From: Chlamydiota bacterium
GTDB lineage: Bacteria > Chlamydiota > Chlamydiia > Chlamydiales > Rhabdochlamydiaceae
DNA: 32,984 nt
NCBI GenBank assembly: GCA_013288005.1
Contig: JABDCS010000021.1
Span: 1 to 32,984 of the forward strand
Direction: 5' to 3'
This document shows positions 9,882 through 18,897 of the stretch, one piece after another. The notes under the pieces were generated by a model. That model was not told where the DNA came from, made no database searches, and saw only the letters and a list, made by a program, of their open reading frames with translations. Positions within the stretch are counted from its first letter, which is position 1. Every line of letters starts with the position of its first letter. A program made the position numbers and the translations under genes.

Positions 9882-11002
9882 AAACAGCAATTGTTCATGA
9901 TTGGCTGACTAGTAAAGGTGGTGCGGAGAAATTCCTGGAAGCTCTTTACCAGCTCTTTCCCGCTCGCGTTCATGTATTACTAAAAGATAAAAAACTAATC
10001 GAGACAAGCTTTTGGCATGATAAGAAGATCGAAACATCTTTTCTTCAGTATATGCCCTTTGCTAAAAAAATTTACCGTCATTATCTTCCTCTCTTTCCGA
10101 TAGCTATTGAACAGTTCAATCTCGCTAATTACGATCTTATACTTTCTTCTTCTCATGCTGTAGCCAAGAATGTCATAACCCATGCTGGGCAGTTACACAT
10201 TTGTTATTGTCATACACCGATGCGCTATGCTTGGGATCTTTATCACCAGTATATGAAAGAACTTGGGTGCATTAAAAAAACTTTAGCGGCAGCTGTACTC
10301 CATTATATGCGTATGTGGGATAGTGCAGGAACCAGTCGCGTTGATCATTTTATTGCCAATTCGCACTATGTTGCGCGTCGGATTAAAAAAGTATATGGAC
10401 GGGAATCGACAGTAATCTATTCGGGCATACCTCTACATTTATTTTCTCTTGCTTCCGCTAAAGAAGACTTTTATCTTACCGTTTCGCGTATGGTGCCTTA
10501 CAAGCGTATCGACCTCATCGTTCGTGCCTTTTCCCAAATGCGGGATAAAAAATTAGTAGTAATCGGCGATGGGCCCGAAATGGAACGTGTAAAGAAATAT
10601 GCCACATCCAATATTGAACTCTTGGGCGGCGAATTATCTGATGAAGAGGTCCGAAGTTACATGGGCCGAGCCCGCGCTTTTATTTTTGCGGCAGAAGAAG
10701 ATTTTGGTCTTGTTCCCGTAGAAGCACAAGCCTGTGGAACACCTGTAATAGCTTTTGGAAGAGGCGGAGTGGTGGAAACGGTAAAAGAAGGGATTACGGG
10801 AGTTTTTTTTGATGAACAGACAGTTCCTAGTCTCCATAATGCCATTTTGGAATTTGAAAAAAATAGGGATGCCTTTGATCCGCTCACTATACGTCAGCAT
10901 GCAGAGTTATTCAGTGATGTTCGCTTTCAAAAAGAATTTAAAAACTTTATCGATTCAAAATTAAGTGAGTTTTATGAAAGTCGTTATCCTAGCCGGCGGT
11001 AG
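9869..11002 (+). CDS. glycosyltransferase family 4, WbaZ-like (probable mannosyltransferase)
   Basis: A 377-residue GT4 enzyme with the WbaZ-type signatures: AIVHDWLTSKGGAEKFLEAL at the start and CYCHTPMRYAWDLYHQY in the acceptor domain. The donor domain shows LTVSRMVPYKRIDLIV, VVIGDGPEME, and FAAEEDFGLVPVEAQACGTPV (E-x7-E). Characterised members transfer mannose from GDP-mannose in O-antigen assembly, and manC follows directly, so a mannosyltransferase is the likely reading. ATG 9869 is preceded by GGAAAG; the frame is open to 9821, but the extra residues are not family-like. It overlaps the preceding gene by 13 bp and manC by 29 bp. Confidence 0.88.
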   Translation: MSELKTAIVHDWLTSKGGAEKFLEALYQLFPARVHVLLKDKKLIETSFWHDKKIETSFLQYMPFAKKIYRHYLPLFPIAIEQFNLANYDLILSSSHAVAKNVITHAGQLHICYCHTPMRYAWDLYHQYMKELGCIKKTLAAAVLHYMRMWDSAGTSRVDHFIANSHYVARRIKKVYGRESTVIYSGIPLHLFSLASAKEDFYLTVSRMVPYKRIDLIVRAFSQMRDKKLVVIGDGPEMERVKKYATSNIELLGGELSDEEVRSYMGRARAFIFAAEEDFGLVPVEAQACGTPVIAFGRGGVVETVKEGITGVFFDEQTVPSLHNAILEFEKNRDAFDPLTIRQHAELFSDVRFQKEFKNFIDSKLSEFYESRYPSRR

Positions 11003-12371
11003 TGGAAGTCGCCTCTGGCCACTTTCTCGCAGCAGTCATCCCAAGCAGTTTCTTACATTTGGCGTCGGCGGGTCCTTATTGCAAAAAACGGTGAATCGCT
11101 TTTTGCCGGAAATACCCATCCAAGATTTGCTCATTGTGACGAACCAAGAATATATTCATATTGTCCATGATCAACTGGCCGCTTTGCATCCTGAATTGTC
11201 AGGCCAAGTCATTCTCGAGCCCATGAGAAAGAATACGGCAACTGCAATCACTTTTAGTGTGCGGTATATGGAAGAAAATTTAGGCCTAGGTAGCGATGAA
11301 GCTGTGCTCATTTGTCCTGCAGATCAAGTTGTGGCGCCGAAAGATCGTTTCTTAGAGACCATTCAACAAGCGGTGCTATTTGCAGAGGCTGGTCAAATAG
11401 TCACTTTCGGTGTGCGCCCTACACGCCCGGAAACAGGATATGGATACATAAAAGCGGAGATGTCAGGAAAACAGCCCTATACGATTGAGGAATTCATTGA
11501 AAAACCACCACTCGAACAAGCCTCAGCTTATGTTGAAAGTGGCAAGCATGTTTGGAATGCGGGGCTTTTTCTTTTTACAGCAGAAACACTCTGGCAAGAA
11601 TGTCACGCGTACGCTTCTCCTTATGCACGTTTACAGACACAGAGTCTTGCAGAGATCGAACAAACTTTTTCCGAGCTTCCTTCCCTCTCTTTCGATTACG
11701 CCATTATGGAAAAGACGAAAAGAGCTTGTGTCATGCTTCTCGATCTTACTTGGTCGGATGTGGGCTCATGGGACAGTGTTCATGAGGTGTTAGATAAAGA
11801 TAATCAACAAAATGTTACCATTGGAAATGTTCACGCTATCGATACACAAGATAGTCTTATCGTCGCAGGCAAACGGCTTGTCACGACATTAGGCATTCAA
11901 GAGATGCTGGTCGTAGATACTCCCGATGCTCTTTTTATTGCAAAAAAAGGAGAATCCCAAGGTGTGAAGCAGCTTGTTGAAGCTTTACAACTAAAAGGGA
12001 TGAAGGAAATCATTGATCATGTTCAGGTCCATCGTCCTTGGGGATCCTATACGGTTCTTGGAGAAGGAACTCGCTATAAGCTCAAAAGAATCGAAGTACA
12101 TCCTGGAGCTAGGTTGAGTTTACAGCTGCATTACCATAGAAGTGAACATTGGATTATTGTTCAAGGAACGGCGAAAGTGACAATTGGAGAAAAAGAAGAA
12201 CTTCTTCATGAAAATGAAAGTGTGTATGTGCCAAAATCCGCTATACATCGTTTAGAGAATCCGGGAAAAATGCCCTTAGAAATGATAGAAGTGCAAGTGG
12301 GAGAATATGTCGGCGAAGATGATATCGTCCGATTAGAAGATGTTTATGGTAGGATACCAACATCAAGATGA
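10974..12371 (+). CDS. manC: mannose-1-phosphate guanylyltransferase / mannose-6-phosphate isomerase
   Basis: A 465-residue two-domain enzyme of normal AlgA/ManC length. The N-terminal nucleotidyltransferase begins VVILAGGSGSRLWPLSR with HPKQFL, and has the EFIEKP motif near 180. The C-terminal cupin isomerase domain reads VHRPWGSYTVLGEG, then LQLHYHRSEHWIIVQGTAKV with metal-binding histidines, ending before VGEDDIVRLEDVYGR. It makes GDP-mannose from mannose 1-phosphate and GTP and may also interconvert fructose 6- and mannose 6-phosphate. A phosphomannomutase is not in the window. ATG 10974 lies inside the previous gene; GTG 10965 is also in frame. The stop overlaps the next start as ATGA. 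Confidence 0.93.
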   Translation: MKVVILAGGSGSRLWPLSRSSHPKQFLTFGVGGSLLQKTVNRFLPEIPIQDLLIVTNQEYIHIVHDQLAALHPELSGQVILEPMRKNTATAITFSVRYMEENLGLGSDEAVLICPADQVVAPKDRFLETIQQAVLFAEAGQIVTFGVRPTRPETGYGYIKAEMSGKQPYTIEEFIEKPPLEQASAYVESGKHVWNAGLFLFTAETLWQECHAYASPYARLQTQSLAEIEQTFSELPSLSFDYAIMEKTKRACVMLLDLTWSDVGSWDSVHEVLDKDNQQNVTIGNVHAIDTQDSLIVAGKRLVTTLGIQEMLVVDTPDALFIAKKGESQGVKQLVEALQLKGMKEIIDHVQVHRPWGSYTVLGEGTRYKLKRIEVHPGARLSLQLHYHRSEHWIIVQGTAKVTIGEKEELLHENESVYVPKSAIHRLENPGKMPLEMIEVQVGEYVGEDDIVRLEDVYGRIPTSR

Positions 12372-13717
12372 GCCTAGCGGTATCTAAAACGGCTTTGATT
12401 CAGAAGAATTGGATAATTCCTCTGATTTTTTTATACTTTTTTACGACTTCAGCTGATCTCTTGCACATTGAAGTATCTTTATTTCATTTCAAGGTGAACC
12501 ACGCGCTTTCACTTGTTCTTTTTATTCTCTGCGCTATTCAAAAAAAACGCTGGGTGCTGCCAGATAAAAAACTCTTTCTGGCTTTTCTTGCTACAATAGT
12601 TGCAATGGGATTATCGGCAATAGGGGGGATCTATCCCTATCGTTCTCTTATTTATTTGCTGGTCTATATCTTTACTTTCCTCGCTTATTTTCTTCTCCCC
12701 TTCAACTTATTCCTTCTTTATGGAAAGGAGAGGATTTTTAAGCTTTACTTCTTAGCGTTTGTCGTTACGGGGATCATAGGCACGTTGCAATTTTTTCTCT
12801 CTTTGATTGATATAAGTACCCCTTTTGTTACTCAGTACATGCTAGATACAATCGCGAGGGGACAAGCTTTAGCCTACGAGCCTTCCTATTACGCTCTTTT
12901 TCTTGTGCCTTATGTCATGTACTTGAACGCACGTTTTCTATTTGATTGCGAGAAAGTTATAGATTTTTCACGATTAAAGGGATTATTCGTTAAAAATTTA
13001 TTCCTCCTCGTTTCTACATCTACGGGCGCTTTTTTTGCCTATTTTGTTTTTTTTCTTGTGACTCTGTTCGTGGGATGTTTTCGTTGGGTGCGTGAATCTC
13101 GAAGAAAAATTGTGGGAAAGCTTTTCAAGATGATGAGTCTTTTCTCTCTACTCTTCGTCTCTATAGCTCTCGCAATGCCAGAACTATTCCTTCGCTCATT
13201 TTGGAAATTTTTCCATACTGGTTTTATGCAGCATGGTTCGTTTGTAGATAGGTTATATGGGATTATCTCTTCACACGAGGCGTTTCTTCAACACCCTCTA
13301 CTGGGGGTAGGTATCGGTGGAGTGGGCCCTTTTGTTTATCAGCAATGCCTTTCTCAGGGACGTGCGGTTTCTTTTCATGAACCTTATTCTTGTATGTTCG
13401 ACATGTTCGATCCGACAAATGTTTTTTGGGAATTATTGGCTTCTTTAGGTGTAGTAGGATTTTTTGTCTTCGGATACTTCTTTTTTCTTTATTTGCGGAT
13501 TTTACATCAAACAGCAAAACTACCCCACTTATCTCGGGAAGAAAAAAGTACGATTTATAGTTTAATTATTTCAGTCGGGGTCATGCTCATTGTTTTGCAG
13601 TTCAATCAAAACCTCTTCCGGAGTTATGTTTGGGTCCATCTTGCAATTTGTCTAGGCTACTGCTTTACTCTTAAAAATGAAAAAAAGTTAATTTTAAAGA
13701 ACCTCCAAATCGATTAA
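12368..13717 (+). CDS. O-antigen polymerase/ligase-like membrane protein (Wzy/WaaL type)
   Basis: A 449-residue integral membrane protein with about ten hydrophobic helices (first at about residues 15-29, many between 45 and 280, and three near the C-terminus) and a long soluble loop at roughly 280-350. That loop contains HPLLGVGIGGVGPFV, the short motif typical of the Wzy_C/O-antigen ligase superfamily. Such proteins either polymerise repeat units or ligate the chain to lipid A-core on the periplasmic side; sequence alone cannot separate the two. ATG 12368 overlaps the manC stop (ATGA). It is the last gene of the tight operon and gives it a polymer-forming end point. A flippase or chain-length regulator was not seen. 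Confidence 0.8.
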   Translation: MSLAVSKTALIQKNWIIPLIFLYFFTTSADLLHIEVSLFHFKVNHALSLVLFILCAIQKKRWVLPDKKLFLAFLATIVAMGLSAIGGIYPYRSLIYLLVYIFTFLAYFLLPFNLFLLYGKERIFKLYFLAFVVTGIIGTLQFFLSLIDISTPFVTQYMLDTIARGQALAYEPSYYALFLVPYVMYLNARFLFDCEKVIDFSRLKGLFVKNLFLLVSTSTGAFFAYFVFFLVTLFVGCFRWVRESRRKIVGKLFKMMSLFSLLFVSIALAMPELFLRSFWKFFHTGFMQHGSFVDRLYGIISSHEAFLQHPLLGVGIGGVGPFVYQQCLSQGRAVSFHEPYSCMFDMFDPTNVFWELLASLGVVGFFVFGYFFFLYLRILHQTAKLPHLSREEKSTIYSLIISVGVMLIVLQFNQNLFRSYVWVHLAICLGYCFTLKNEKKLILKNLQID

Positions 13718-13758
13718 AACTGAATACAAAAAACTTCATTTTAGAAAAAAAGGTTCCT

Positions 13759-14292
13759 ATGGTTACCAATCAATCGCAACGTCATCAACTGGACCTCTTA
13801 GTGGAAACGGTTGGCGATGCTAAAGAGGAGCCACCTCTTCCAAATGAAGGCCTGCCTCGACAATGGTTACCAGGGTGGATAAGATGGCCTCTTAAAATTT
13901 TGGCGCTTCCTTGGATTTTGCTCGATTACCATGTGCAGTGCTTAGCTTCTAAATTCTTCAGAACCCCCTATGTTCAAGTGGGTGGTTGCAAACAACGGGG
14001 TAACTGTTGTCATTACATCATGATGGAAAAAGGGTGGGGCATTTTCGGATGGCTCTTTACTGCATGGCACACGCAAGTGATTGGGTTTTACAAAAGAATG
14101 CCAGATACCCAGGAATATGAAGGCAAAAAAATCTATGTCATGGGCTGTCGGCACTTAAGAAAAGATGGGAAATGTGGTCAATATCGATTTCGTCCTCTTG
14201 TATGCCGAAAATGGCCTATCATTGAACACTTTGGTCATCCTCGCCTCTTAAAAGGCTGCGGTTTTCGAGCCGTGGAGCGCAAAAAAAATTAA
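13759..14292 (+). CDS. YkgJ-type cysteine-cluster protein
   Basis: A 177-residue protein. After a variable N-terminus with a hydrophobic stretch (WPLKILALPWILL, about 43-55) comes a cysteine cluster: C77, C83, C84, then C130, C139, C149 and C167. The pattern C-x5-CC with a later C-x8-C and YRFRPLVCRKWP matches the YkgJ/UPF0153 family, thought to bind zinc or an Fe-S cluster. Its biochemical role is not established. It lies 41 nt after the wzy-like gene with AAGG before the ATG, so it may be read through from the glycan operon, although functional linkage is unproven. Confidence 0.75.
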   Translation: MVTNQSQRHQLDLLVETVGDAKEEPPLPNEGLPRQWLPGWIRWPLKILALPWILLDYHVQCLASKFFRTPYVQVGGCKQRGNCCHYIMMEKGWGIFGWLFTAWHTQVIGFYKRMPDTQEYEGKKIYVMGCRHLRKDGKCGQYRFRPLVCRKWPIIEHFGHPRLLKGCGFRAVERKKN

Positions 14293-14396
14293 CTTATGTT
14301 GCAGTAAAAAATTTTCTAATTGCTAAGAGAGTGCGCGATGCACTAAGTTGCGGTCTATTTTTAGGACTTGGAATATATTTTCACAATAGGTTGCGT

Positions 14397-15224
14397 ATGT
14401 TGAGACATGGTCATTTTCTACAACAAATGTTGATTTTGTTGGCTTGTATTATTTCGACAAAGAGTTATGCAGAAAAAAGTCTAAAGTCTCAAATACCTAC
14501 TTGTGAAAATTTCTTTTGTTCCGAAGAACAAGTTGAAGAGAGAAGTAATGAGTTAGAGTTCAAACAGAATCAGATAATATCTCTTCGAAACACGGTAGGA
14601 AACCCCAAAAAGAAGATCAAACATCAGAAATTGGAACTTCCGAAAAACTACCATTTCCGTTCAGATTTTAGCCAATTTCTAGGTGAACTGCTTTCCCAAT
14701 ATAAAATACCGACGGCTGTGGAGACAGGAACGCTATATGGGGATACAACAGCCCTACTGGCAGGCAAGTTTACGCAAGTTCATACTGTCGAAATTATAGA
14801 GGAAAACTACCAAATAGCAAAAAACCGTCTTGCCGATTCACCACATGTTCATTGTTATTTAGGTTCGTCTACTGCAGTCCTTCACGAAATTCTACCCAAG
14901 CTCCATGAGCCCATTTTCTTTTATCTAGATGCTCACTGGTATCAATACTGGCCTTTGTTAGATGAATTAGAACAAATCAGCCATACTCATCGAGATAATT
15001 GTATTGTTGTAATTGATGATATTAAAGTTCCAGGGTTCCCGGGGATTGATTACGATAGATATGGTGCTGCCGAATGTTCATATGAATATACCAGTCATCT
15101 ATTGAAGAAGATATTTTCTGAATATACTCTGCACTATTACATTCAGCAAGGGCCCAATCCCCGAGCAAAACTCATTGTAATTCCCAAACATTGGGGAGAC
15201 TTGAATATATCAAGTCCATCCTGA
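14397..15224 (+). CDS. exported methyltransferase-fold protein
   Basis: A 275-residue protein if started at ATG 14397. Residues 1-25 form a signal peptide: MLRHGHFLQQ, hydrophobic MLILLACIIS, and an SYA cleavage motif before E26. After a charged, coiled-coil-like stretch (about 43-80), the rest shows a class I methyltransferase pattern: AVETGTLYGDTTALLA (motif I, E109-xGxxxG), an acidic VEIIEEN (E132), YLDAHWYQYWPLLDEL and VVIDDIKVPGFPG (DD near 207). DAHW and IDDI are common in the methyltransferase-24-like group, often linked to polysaccharide loci. AGG 7 nt before ATG 14397 supports this start; GTG 14331 would add 22 residues and bury the signal. Export is unusual for a SAM enzyme, as with the gene at 1820. 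Substrate unknown; loss of activity possible. Confidence 0.7.
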   Translation: MLRHGHFLQQMLILLACIISTKSYAEKSLKSQIPTCENFFCSEEQVEERSNELEFKQNQIISLRNTVGNPKKKIKHQKLELPKNYHFRSDFSQFLGELLSQYKIPTAVETGTLYGDTTALLAGKFTQVHTVEIIEENYQIAKNRLADSPHVHCYLGSSTAVLHEILPKLHEPIFFYLDAHWYQYWPLLDELEQISHTHRDNCIVVIDDIKVPGFPGIDYDRYGAAECSYEYTSHLLKKIFSEYTLHYYIQQGPNPRAKLIVIPKHWGDLNISSPS

Positions 15225-15241
15225 TGCAATCACGCTTGCTA

Positions 15242-17821
15242 TTAGGATAGATGTTTAGTGAGAAGGCCTGCCAGTTTCATCATATCGACTGGCTTTTTAG
15301 AGCCAAAAACTTTAGCAAGATTCGCATCAGGGATGATCATGCGTTTATTTTTTGGATCTTGTAAGTTATGGCTTTTGATATATTCCCATAGCTTCTTTGT
15401 AACTTCAGGTCGGGAAAGGGGTTCTTCCCCTACAATTGCTTGAAGTTCTTTGGATAGCTGTTTGGCAGGTTGACCTGCGCTTTTCTTTTTAGTTGTCTTC
15501 TTTTTAGCAGCTGCAGACTCTTTAGTTACTTTTTTAGCTGCTTTCTTTTTGCCAAAAGTTTTGGTTTTTTTGACATAGGGTGTTTTGGGGTGATTAGGGT
15601 ATTTTTCGTCTAGATCCTCGAGGTGGTTAACGATCACATCACAATCGGGGAAAGTCGAACAAGAAAAGAAGGGTTTACCAAAACGCGAACGGCGCTGAAC
15701 CATATTGCCGTCGCAGCCTATAGCTGGGCAGCTCGGCATTTCAGCTGCAGGAGTCTCTCCCGCTCTTGGTATATTGACAATGCCTTTGCATTCAGGATAA
15801 GTCGAACAGCCTAAGAAAGGGCCAAATTTACCAAAACGGAGTTGCATTGCACTTCCACATTTAGCGCATTTTTGATCCCAATCGAAATTAGGGTCATACT
15901 CTTCTTTTTTAAATTCGAGCGCCTCAATCGGGACGGTGTATTTACATTCTGGATAACTCGAGCATCCATAAAAATATTTCTGCCGTGACCAAATTTTCTG
16001 AAGATTATGCTTTTTGCATTGGGGACAAAGAATATCCGTCGGGATTTTGGGAACGAAGGCTTCTTTTTCCGCAACATCGACGTAAGGTATAAAGTCTTTC
16101 CAGAAAAGACGAATGATCTCTTTCCAATTCATTCTCTCTTCTTCAATAAGCTCAAGATCATCTTCCATAGCCGCAGTAAAGCGAATATCCATGATCATCT
16201 TGAAATTATCTTCGAGCATTTGTGCGATTACTTTTCCCAGTTCGGTCGGTTTAAGAGATCCTTTCTCTTTAACTGTGTAATCACGGCCTTGGATTTTATT
16301 CATGATGGCCGCATAGGTTGATGGTCGACCTATTCCAGATTTTTCCAGTTCTTTAACTAATGAAGCCTCAGTGAATCGGGGTGGTGGACGCGTAAAAGAC
16401 TGTAGAGCCTGAACATCGAGTAAATGGAGACTTTGGCCTTCTTCAAGAAAGGGCAATAAATTTTCGCTCTCTTCTTTTGGCTCATCGAGTTCGCCTGATC
16501 GGTCTTCTTTTTCTTCATAAACCGCGAGAAAACCCGAAAATTTAATTGTTGAACCTGTGGCGCGCATAACAATTTTTTGATCCGTAATGATAGAGCAAAC
16601 AACTGTATCATAAATCGCAGGGTTCATTTGCGAAGCAATGAAGCGGCGCCAAATTAATAAATATAATTTGTATTGATCGGGAGTAAGAGAGGATTTGATG
16701 CGATCGGGAGGTAGGCGAAGGTTTGTAGGCCGAATCGCTTCGTGGGCCTCTTGAGCAGATTTTTTGGAAGCAAAAACTCTGGGCTCATCGGGAAGGTATT
16801 CTTTGCCAAATTCTTTAGCGATGAAGCCGCGAACCGCTTGAATAGCTTCTGGAGCAGCTCGCACAGAATCCGTTCGCATGTAAGTAATAAGACCTTCTGC
16901 GCCATCTTTACCTAGCTCAATACCCTCATAAAGACTTTGGGCAATATTCATCGTCCGTGAGGCGGAAAATCCATAATGACGACTTGCTTCTTGCTGCAAT
17001 GTAGACGTGATAAAAGGAGGTACGGGATTGCGTTTTTTTTCCTTTTTCTCAATAGAGTCCACTTTATAGTGGGCTTTTTTGAGTCTATCTACAATACCTT
17101 CTGCCGTTTCCTTGTTAGGAATTGTCTGGATGTCTTTATCTTGTTGTAATTCCTTATCAATACGCTTGCCGTCTACGCTGTAAAGAGCTGCTGTAAAGGA
17201 GCGTGATTCCTTTTGGCCTTGGAGTAGCGAACTAATATTCCAATATTCGATCGGAATGAATTTCTCGATTTCTTTCTCACGGTCGACAACGAGTTTCAAA
17301 GCAACAGATTGGACCCTTCCAGCAGATAAGCCTCCATCGCGTGATCCTTGCACTCTCCGAGTTAAGATGGGAGAGATTTTATATCCGACAATCCTGTCGA
17401 GAAGACGCCTAGCTTGTTGGGCATCGACGAGGGCATTATTGATATTCCGGGGATGGGCAAGAGCATCGACAACAGCATCTTTAGTAATTGAATTGAACGT
17501 CATGCGTTTGTATTTAGTCCCGGGTGGCAAGATGGAGGCTATGTGCCAAGCAATCGCCTCTCCTTCACGGTCAGGATCGGGCGCTAAATAAACGATATCG
17601 ACATCTTTAGCTGCCTTTTTTAACTTTTGTATAACTTCTTGCTTCTCCTTAAGGACTTCGTAATTGGGCTCAAAATCATTTTCCACATCGATCCCAAATC
17701 CTTTAGCCGGCAAATCCCGGATATGCCCTAAAGAAGATTCAAAAATGTAGTCGGGACCGAGGAACTTCCTCAGTGTCTTGATTTTAGTTGGAGACTCAAC
17801 GATGATGAGCGCTTTGGCCAT
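15242..17821 (-). CDS. topA: DNA topoisomerase I with C-terminal SWIB domain
   Basis: An 859-residue type IA topoisomerase that relaxes negative supercoils. The Toprim domain starts ALIIVESPTKIKTL (E9) and has PDPDREGEA with D82/D84 for Mg2+; the active-site tyrosine is Y314 in GLITYMRTDSV. Three C4 zinc ribbons follow (each a CxxC-like pair, then GCSSYPEC / GCSTYPEC / SCSTFPDC). A lysine/alanine-rich linker leads to a final SWIB domain of about 75 residues, with LSRPEVTKKLWEYIK and KRMIIPDANLAKVFG. SWIB domains are otherwise eukaryotic chromatin modules, and this fusion is known from chlamydiae; it supports the taxonomic call. The start follows the dprA stop directly, with AAGG 8 nt upstream inside dprA, so the two are cotranscribed. 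Confidence 0.97.
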   Translation of the reverse strand: MAKALIIVESPTKIKTLRKFLGPDYIFESSLGHIRDLPAKGFGIDVENDFEPNYEVLKEKQEVIQKLKKAAKDVDIVYLAPDPDREGEAIAWHIASILPPGTKYKRMTFNSITKDAVVDALAHPRNINNALVDAQQARRLLDRIVGYKISPILTRRVQGSRDGGLSAGRVQSVALKLVVDREKEIEKFIPIEYWNISSLLQGQKESRSFTAALYSVDGKRIDKELQQDKDIQTIPNKETAEGIVDRLKKAHYKVDSIEKKEKKRNPVPPFITSTLQQEASRHYGFSASRTMNIAQSLYEGIELGKDGAEGLITYMRTDSVRAAPEAIQAVRGFIAKEFGKEYLPDEPRVFASKKSAQEAHEAIRPTNLRLPPDRIKSSLTPDQYKLYLLIWRRFIASQMNPAIYDTVVCSIITDQKIVMRATGSTIKFSGFLAVYEEKEDRSGELDEPKEESENLLPFLEEGQSLHLLDVQALQSFTRPPPRFTEASLVKELEKSGIGRPSTYAAIMNKIQGRDYTVKEKGSLKPTELGKVIAQMLEDNFKMIMDIRFTAAMEDDLELIEEERMNWKEIIRLFWKDFIPYVDVAEKEAFVPKIPTDILCPQCKKHNLQKIWSRQKYFYGCSSYPECKYTVPIEALEFKKEEYDPNFDWDQKCAKCGSAMQLRFGKFGPFLGCSTYPECKGIVNIPRAGETPAAEMPSCPAIGCDGNMVQRRSRFGKPFFSCSTFPDCDVIVNHLEDLDEKYPNHPKTPYVKKTKTFGKKKAAKKVTKESAAAKKKTTKKKSAGQPAKQLSKELQAIVGEEPLSRPEVTKKLWEYIKSHNLQDPKNKRMIIPDANLAKVFGSKKPVDMMKLAGLLTKHLS

Positions 17822-18850
17822 CTAATTAACCTTTTTAAAGAGCTTTCCGGGAAATTCCCGAATGATGTTTTTAATTCTAAGTCTCATCAATAGCGCTGTT
17901 AATGTCGCTACAGGCAATTGAGTCAAGAGCGCTAATTCATCAAAAAATATTTCGCTCTGGGGGAACTTGTGAAGAAGCTCGCTTTCTGCGGGACTGAGAT
18001 CGACGACAGAATCCTTCAATCGAGGTTCTATAAATTTTCCCGGCCTCAAGAGGGATATCATCTCATCCCCATTTTCGACAAGCTTTGCTTTACCAAGCTT
18101 AATTAAATGGTGGTTACCTTTAAATGTCTCACAATCGGCTCTACCAGGTAATGCAAAGCAGAGTTTACCCAGGCGTATGGCCCAATTCATGGTGCCTAGA
18201 GCCCCACTCTTTATAGGCGCCTCGATCAACAAGGTTCCTTCAGCTAAAGCTGCAATCAGTCGATTTCGACGTGGAAATTGAAACCGATCTGGAGGGGTAA
18301 AAAGGGGGTATTCACTAAAAAGAGCTCCGCGTTCACAAATTTTCTCAGAGAGCGCTCTATTCTCTTTAGGATAAATGTGGGCTAGGCCCGAACCGATGAC
18401 GGCGATAGTTTGGCCATATTCTAAGGCTCCCTCATGAGCTTCGGTATCGATACCGCGCGCTAATCCACTTACGACGGGAATTCCTCTACGTCCACAGATT
18501 GAAGCAAATTCTTTAGCAGAACTGCGTCCATATACAGAAGCTGTCCTTGTGCCTACAATGGCGATGGAAGGATTGGAGAGAGAGGGAAGTTGTCCTTTGC
18601 GATAGAGAACTAAGGGTGGGTCGGGAAGAGCGCATAAACTAGCTGGATAAGCCGAACTTCCATATTCAATAATATCGACTGCATTTTCTCGGGCTGTAGC
18701 TCTTGCTCGATCCACACCGCCCTCGCGAAGTATTTTCTCGACAGTCTCAGGAATTTCTTTTTTTTGTAGGAGTAGATGCCCCTTTTCGGGTTGAAAAGGA
18801 AAAGCAAGATGCATAGCAAAAATAGTATCGAGACTTAAATTCAAATTCAT
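17822..18850 (-). CDS. dprA: DNA-processing protein A (transformation)
   Basis: A 342-residue DprA/Smf protein. The Rossmann-like domain contains SIAIVGTRTASVYG, the conserved SGLARGIDTEAHEGAL, and PRRNRLIAALAEGTLLIEA, which bind single-stranded DNA. A C-terminal winged-helix domain (FFDELALLTQLPVATLTALLMRL) completes the normal layout. DprA protects incoming ssDNA and loads RecA in natural transformation. It precedes topA with no gap. ATG 18850 has no Shine-Dalgarno; the upstream bases are AATTAAAAAGTA, so translation may be leaderless or use a later ATG, e.g. the in-frame ATG at residue 13. Confidence 0.93.
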   Translation of the reverse strand: MNLNLSLDTIFAMHLAFPFQPEKGHLLLQKKEIPETVEKILREGGVDRARATARENAVDIIEYGSSAYPASLCALPDPPLVLYRKGQLPSLSNPSIAIVGTRTASVYGRSSAKEFASICGRRGIPVVSGLARGIDTEAHEGALEYGQTIAVIGSGLAHIYPKENRALSEKICERGALFSEYPLFTPPDRFQFPRRNRLIAALAEGTLLIEAPIKSGALGTMNWAIRLGKLCFALPGRADCETFKGNHHLIKLGKAKLVENGDEMISLLRPGKFIEPRLKDSVVDLSPAESELLHKFPQSEIFFDELALLTQLPVATLTALLMRLRIKNIIREFPGKLFKKVN

Positions 18851-18856
18851 TACTTT

Positions 18857-18889
18857 TTAATTGACAATTACGGATTTTTAGTCAATTCT
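18857..18889. promoter_or_regulatory. overlapping divergent promoters within an inverted repeat
   Basis: The 47-bp gap between dprA and the next gene holds AATTGAC (18859-18865) and its inverted copy GTCAATT (18881-18887). Plus-strand reading: TTGACA (18861-18866), 17 nt, AATTCT. Minus-strand reading: TTGACT (18885-18880), 17 nt, AATTAA. Each -35 therefore overlies the other's -10. Predicted starts fall within a few bases of both ATGs. The -35 boxes are good, the -10 boxes poor (3 of 6). Confidence 0.42.
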
Positions 18890-18897
18890 ATTAAAAT

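Noticed and set aside
14330..14344. AGTGC/GCACT small hairpin after the YkgJ gene
   Set aside because: A five-pair stem without a T-run; too weak to call a terminator.
15470..15570. Low-complexity A/T-rich stretch
   Set aside because: It encodes the lysine-rich linker between the zinc ribbons and the SWIB domain of TopA.
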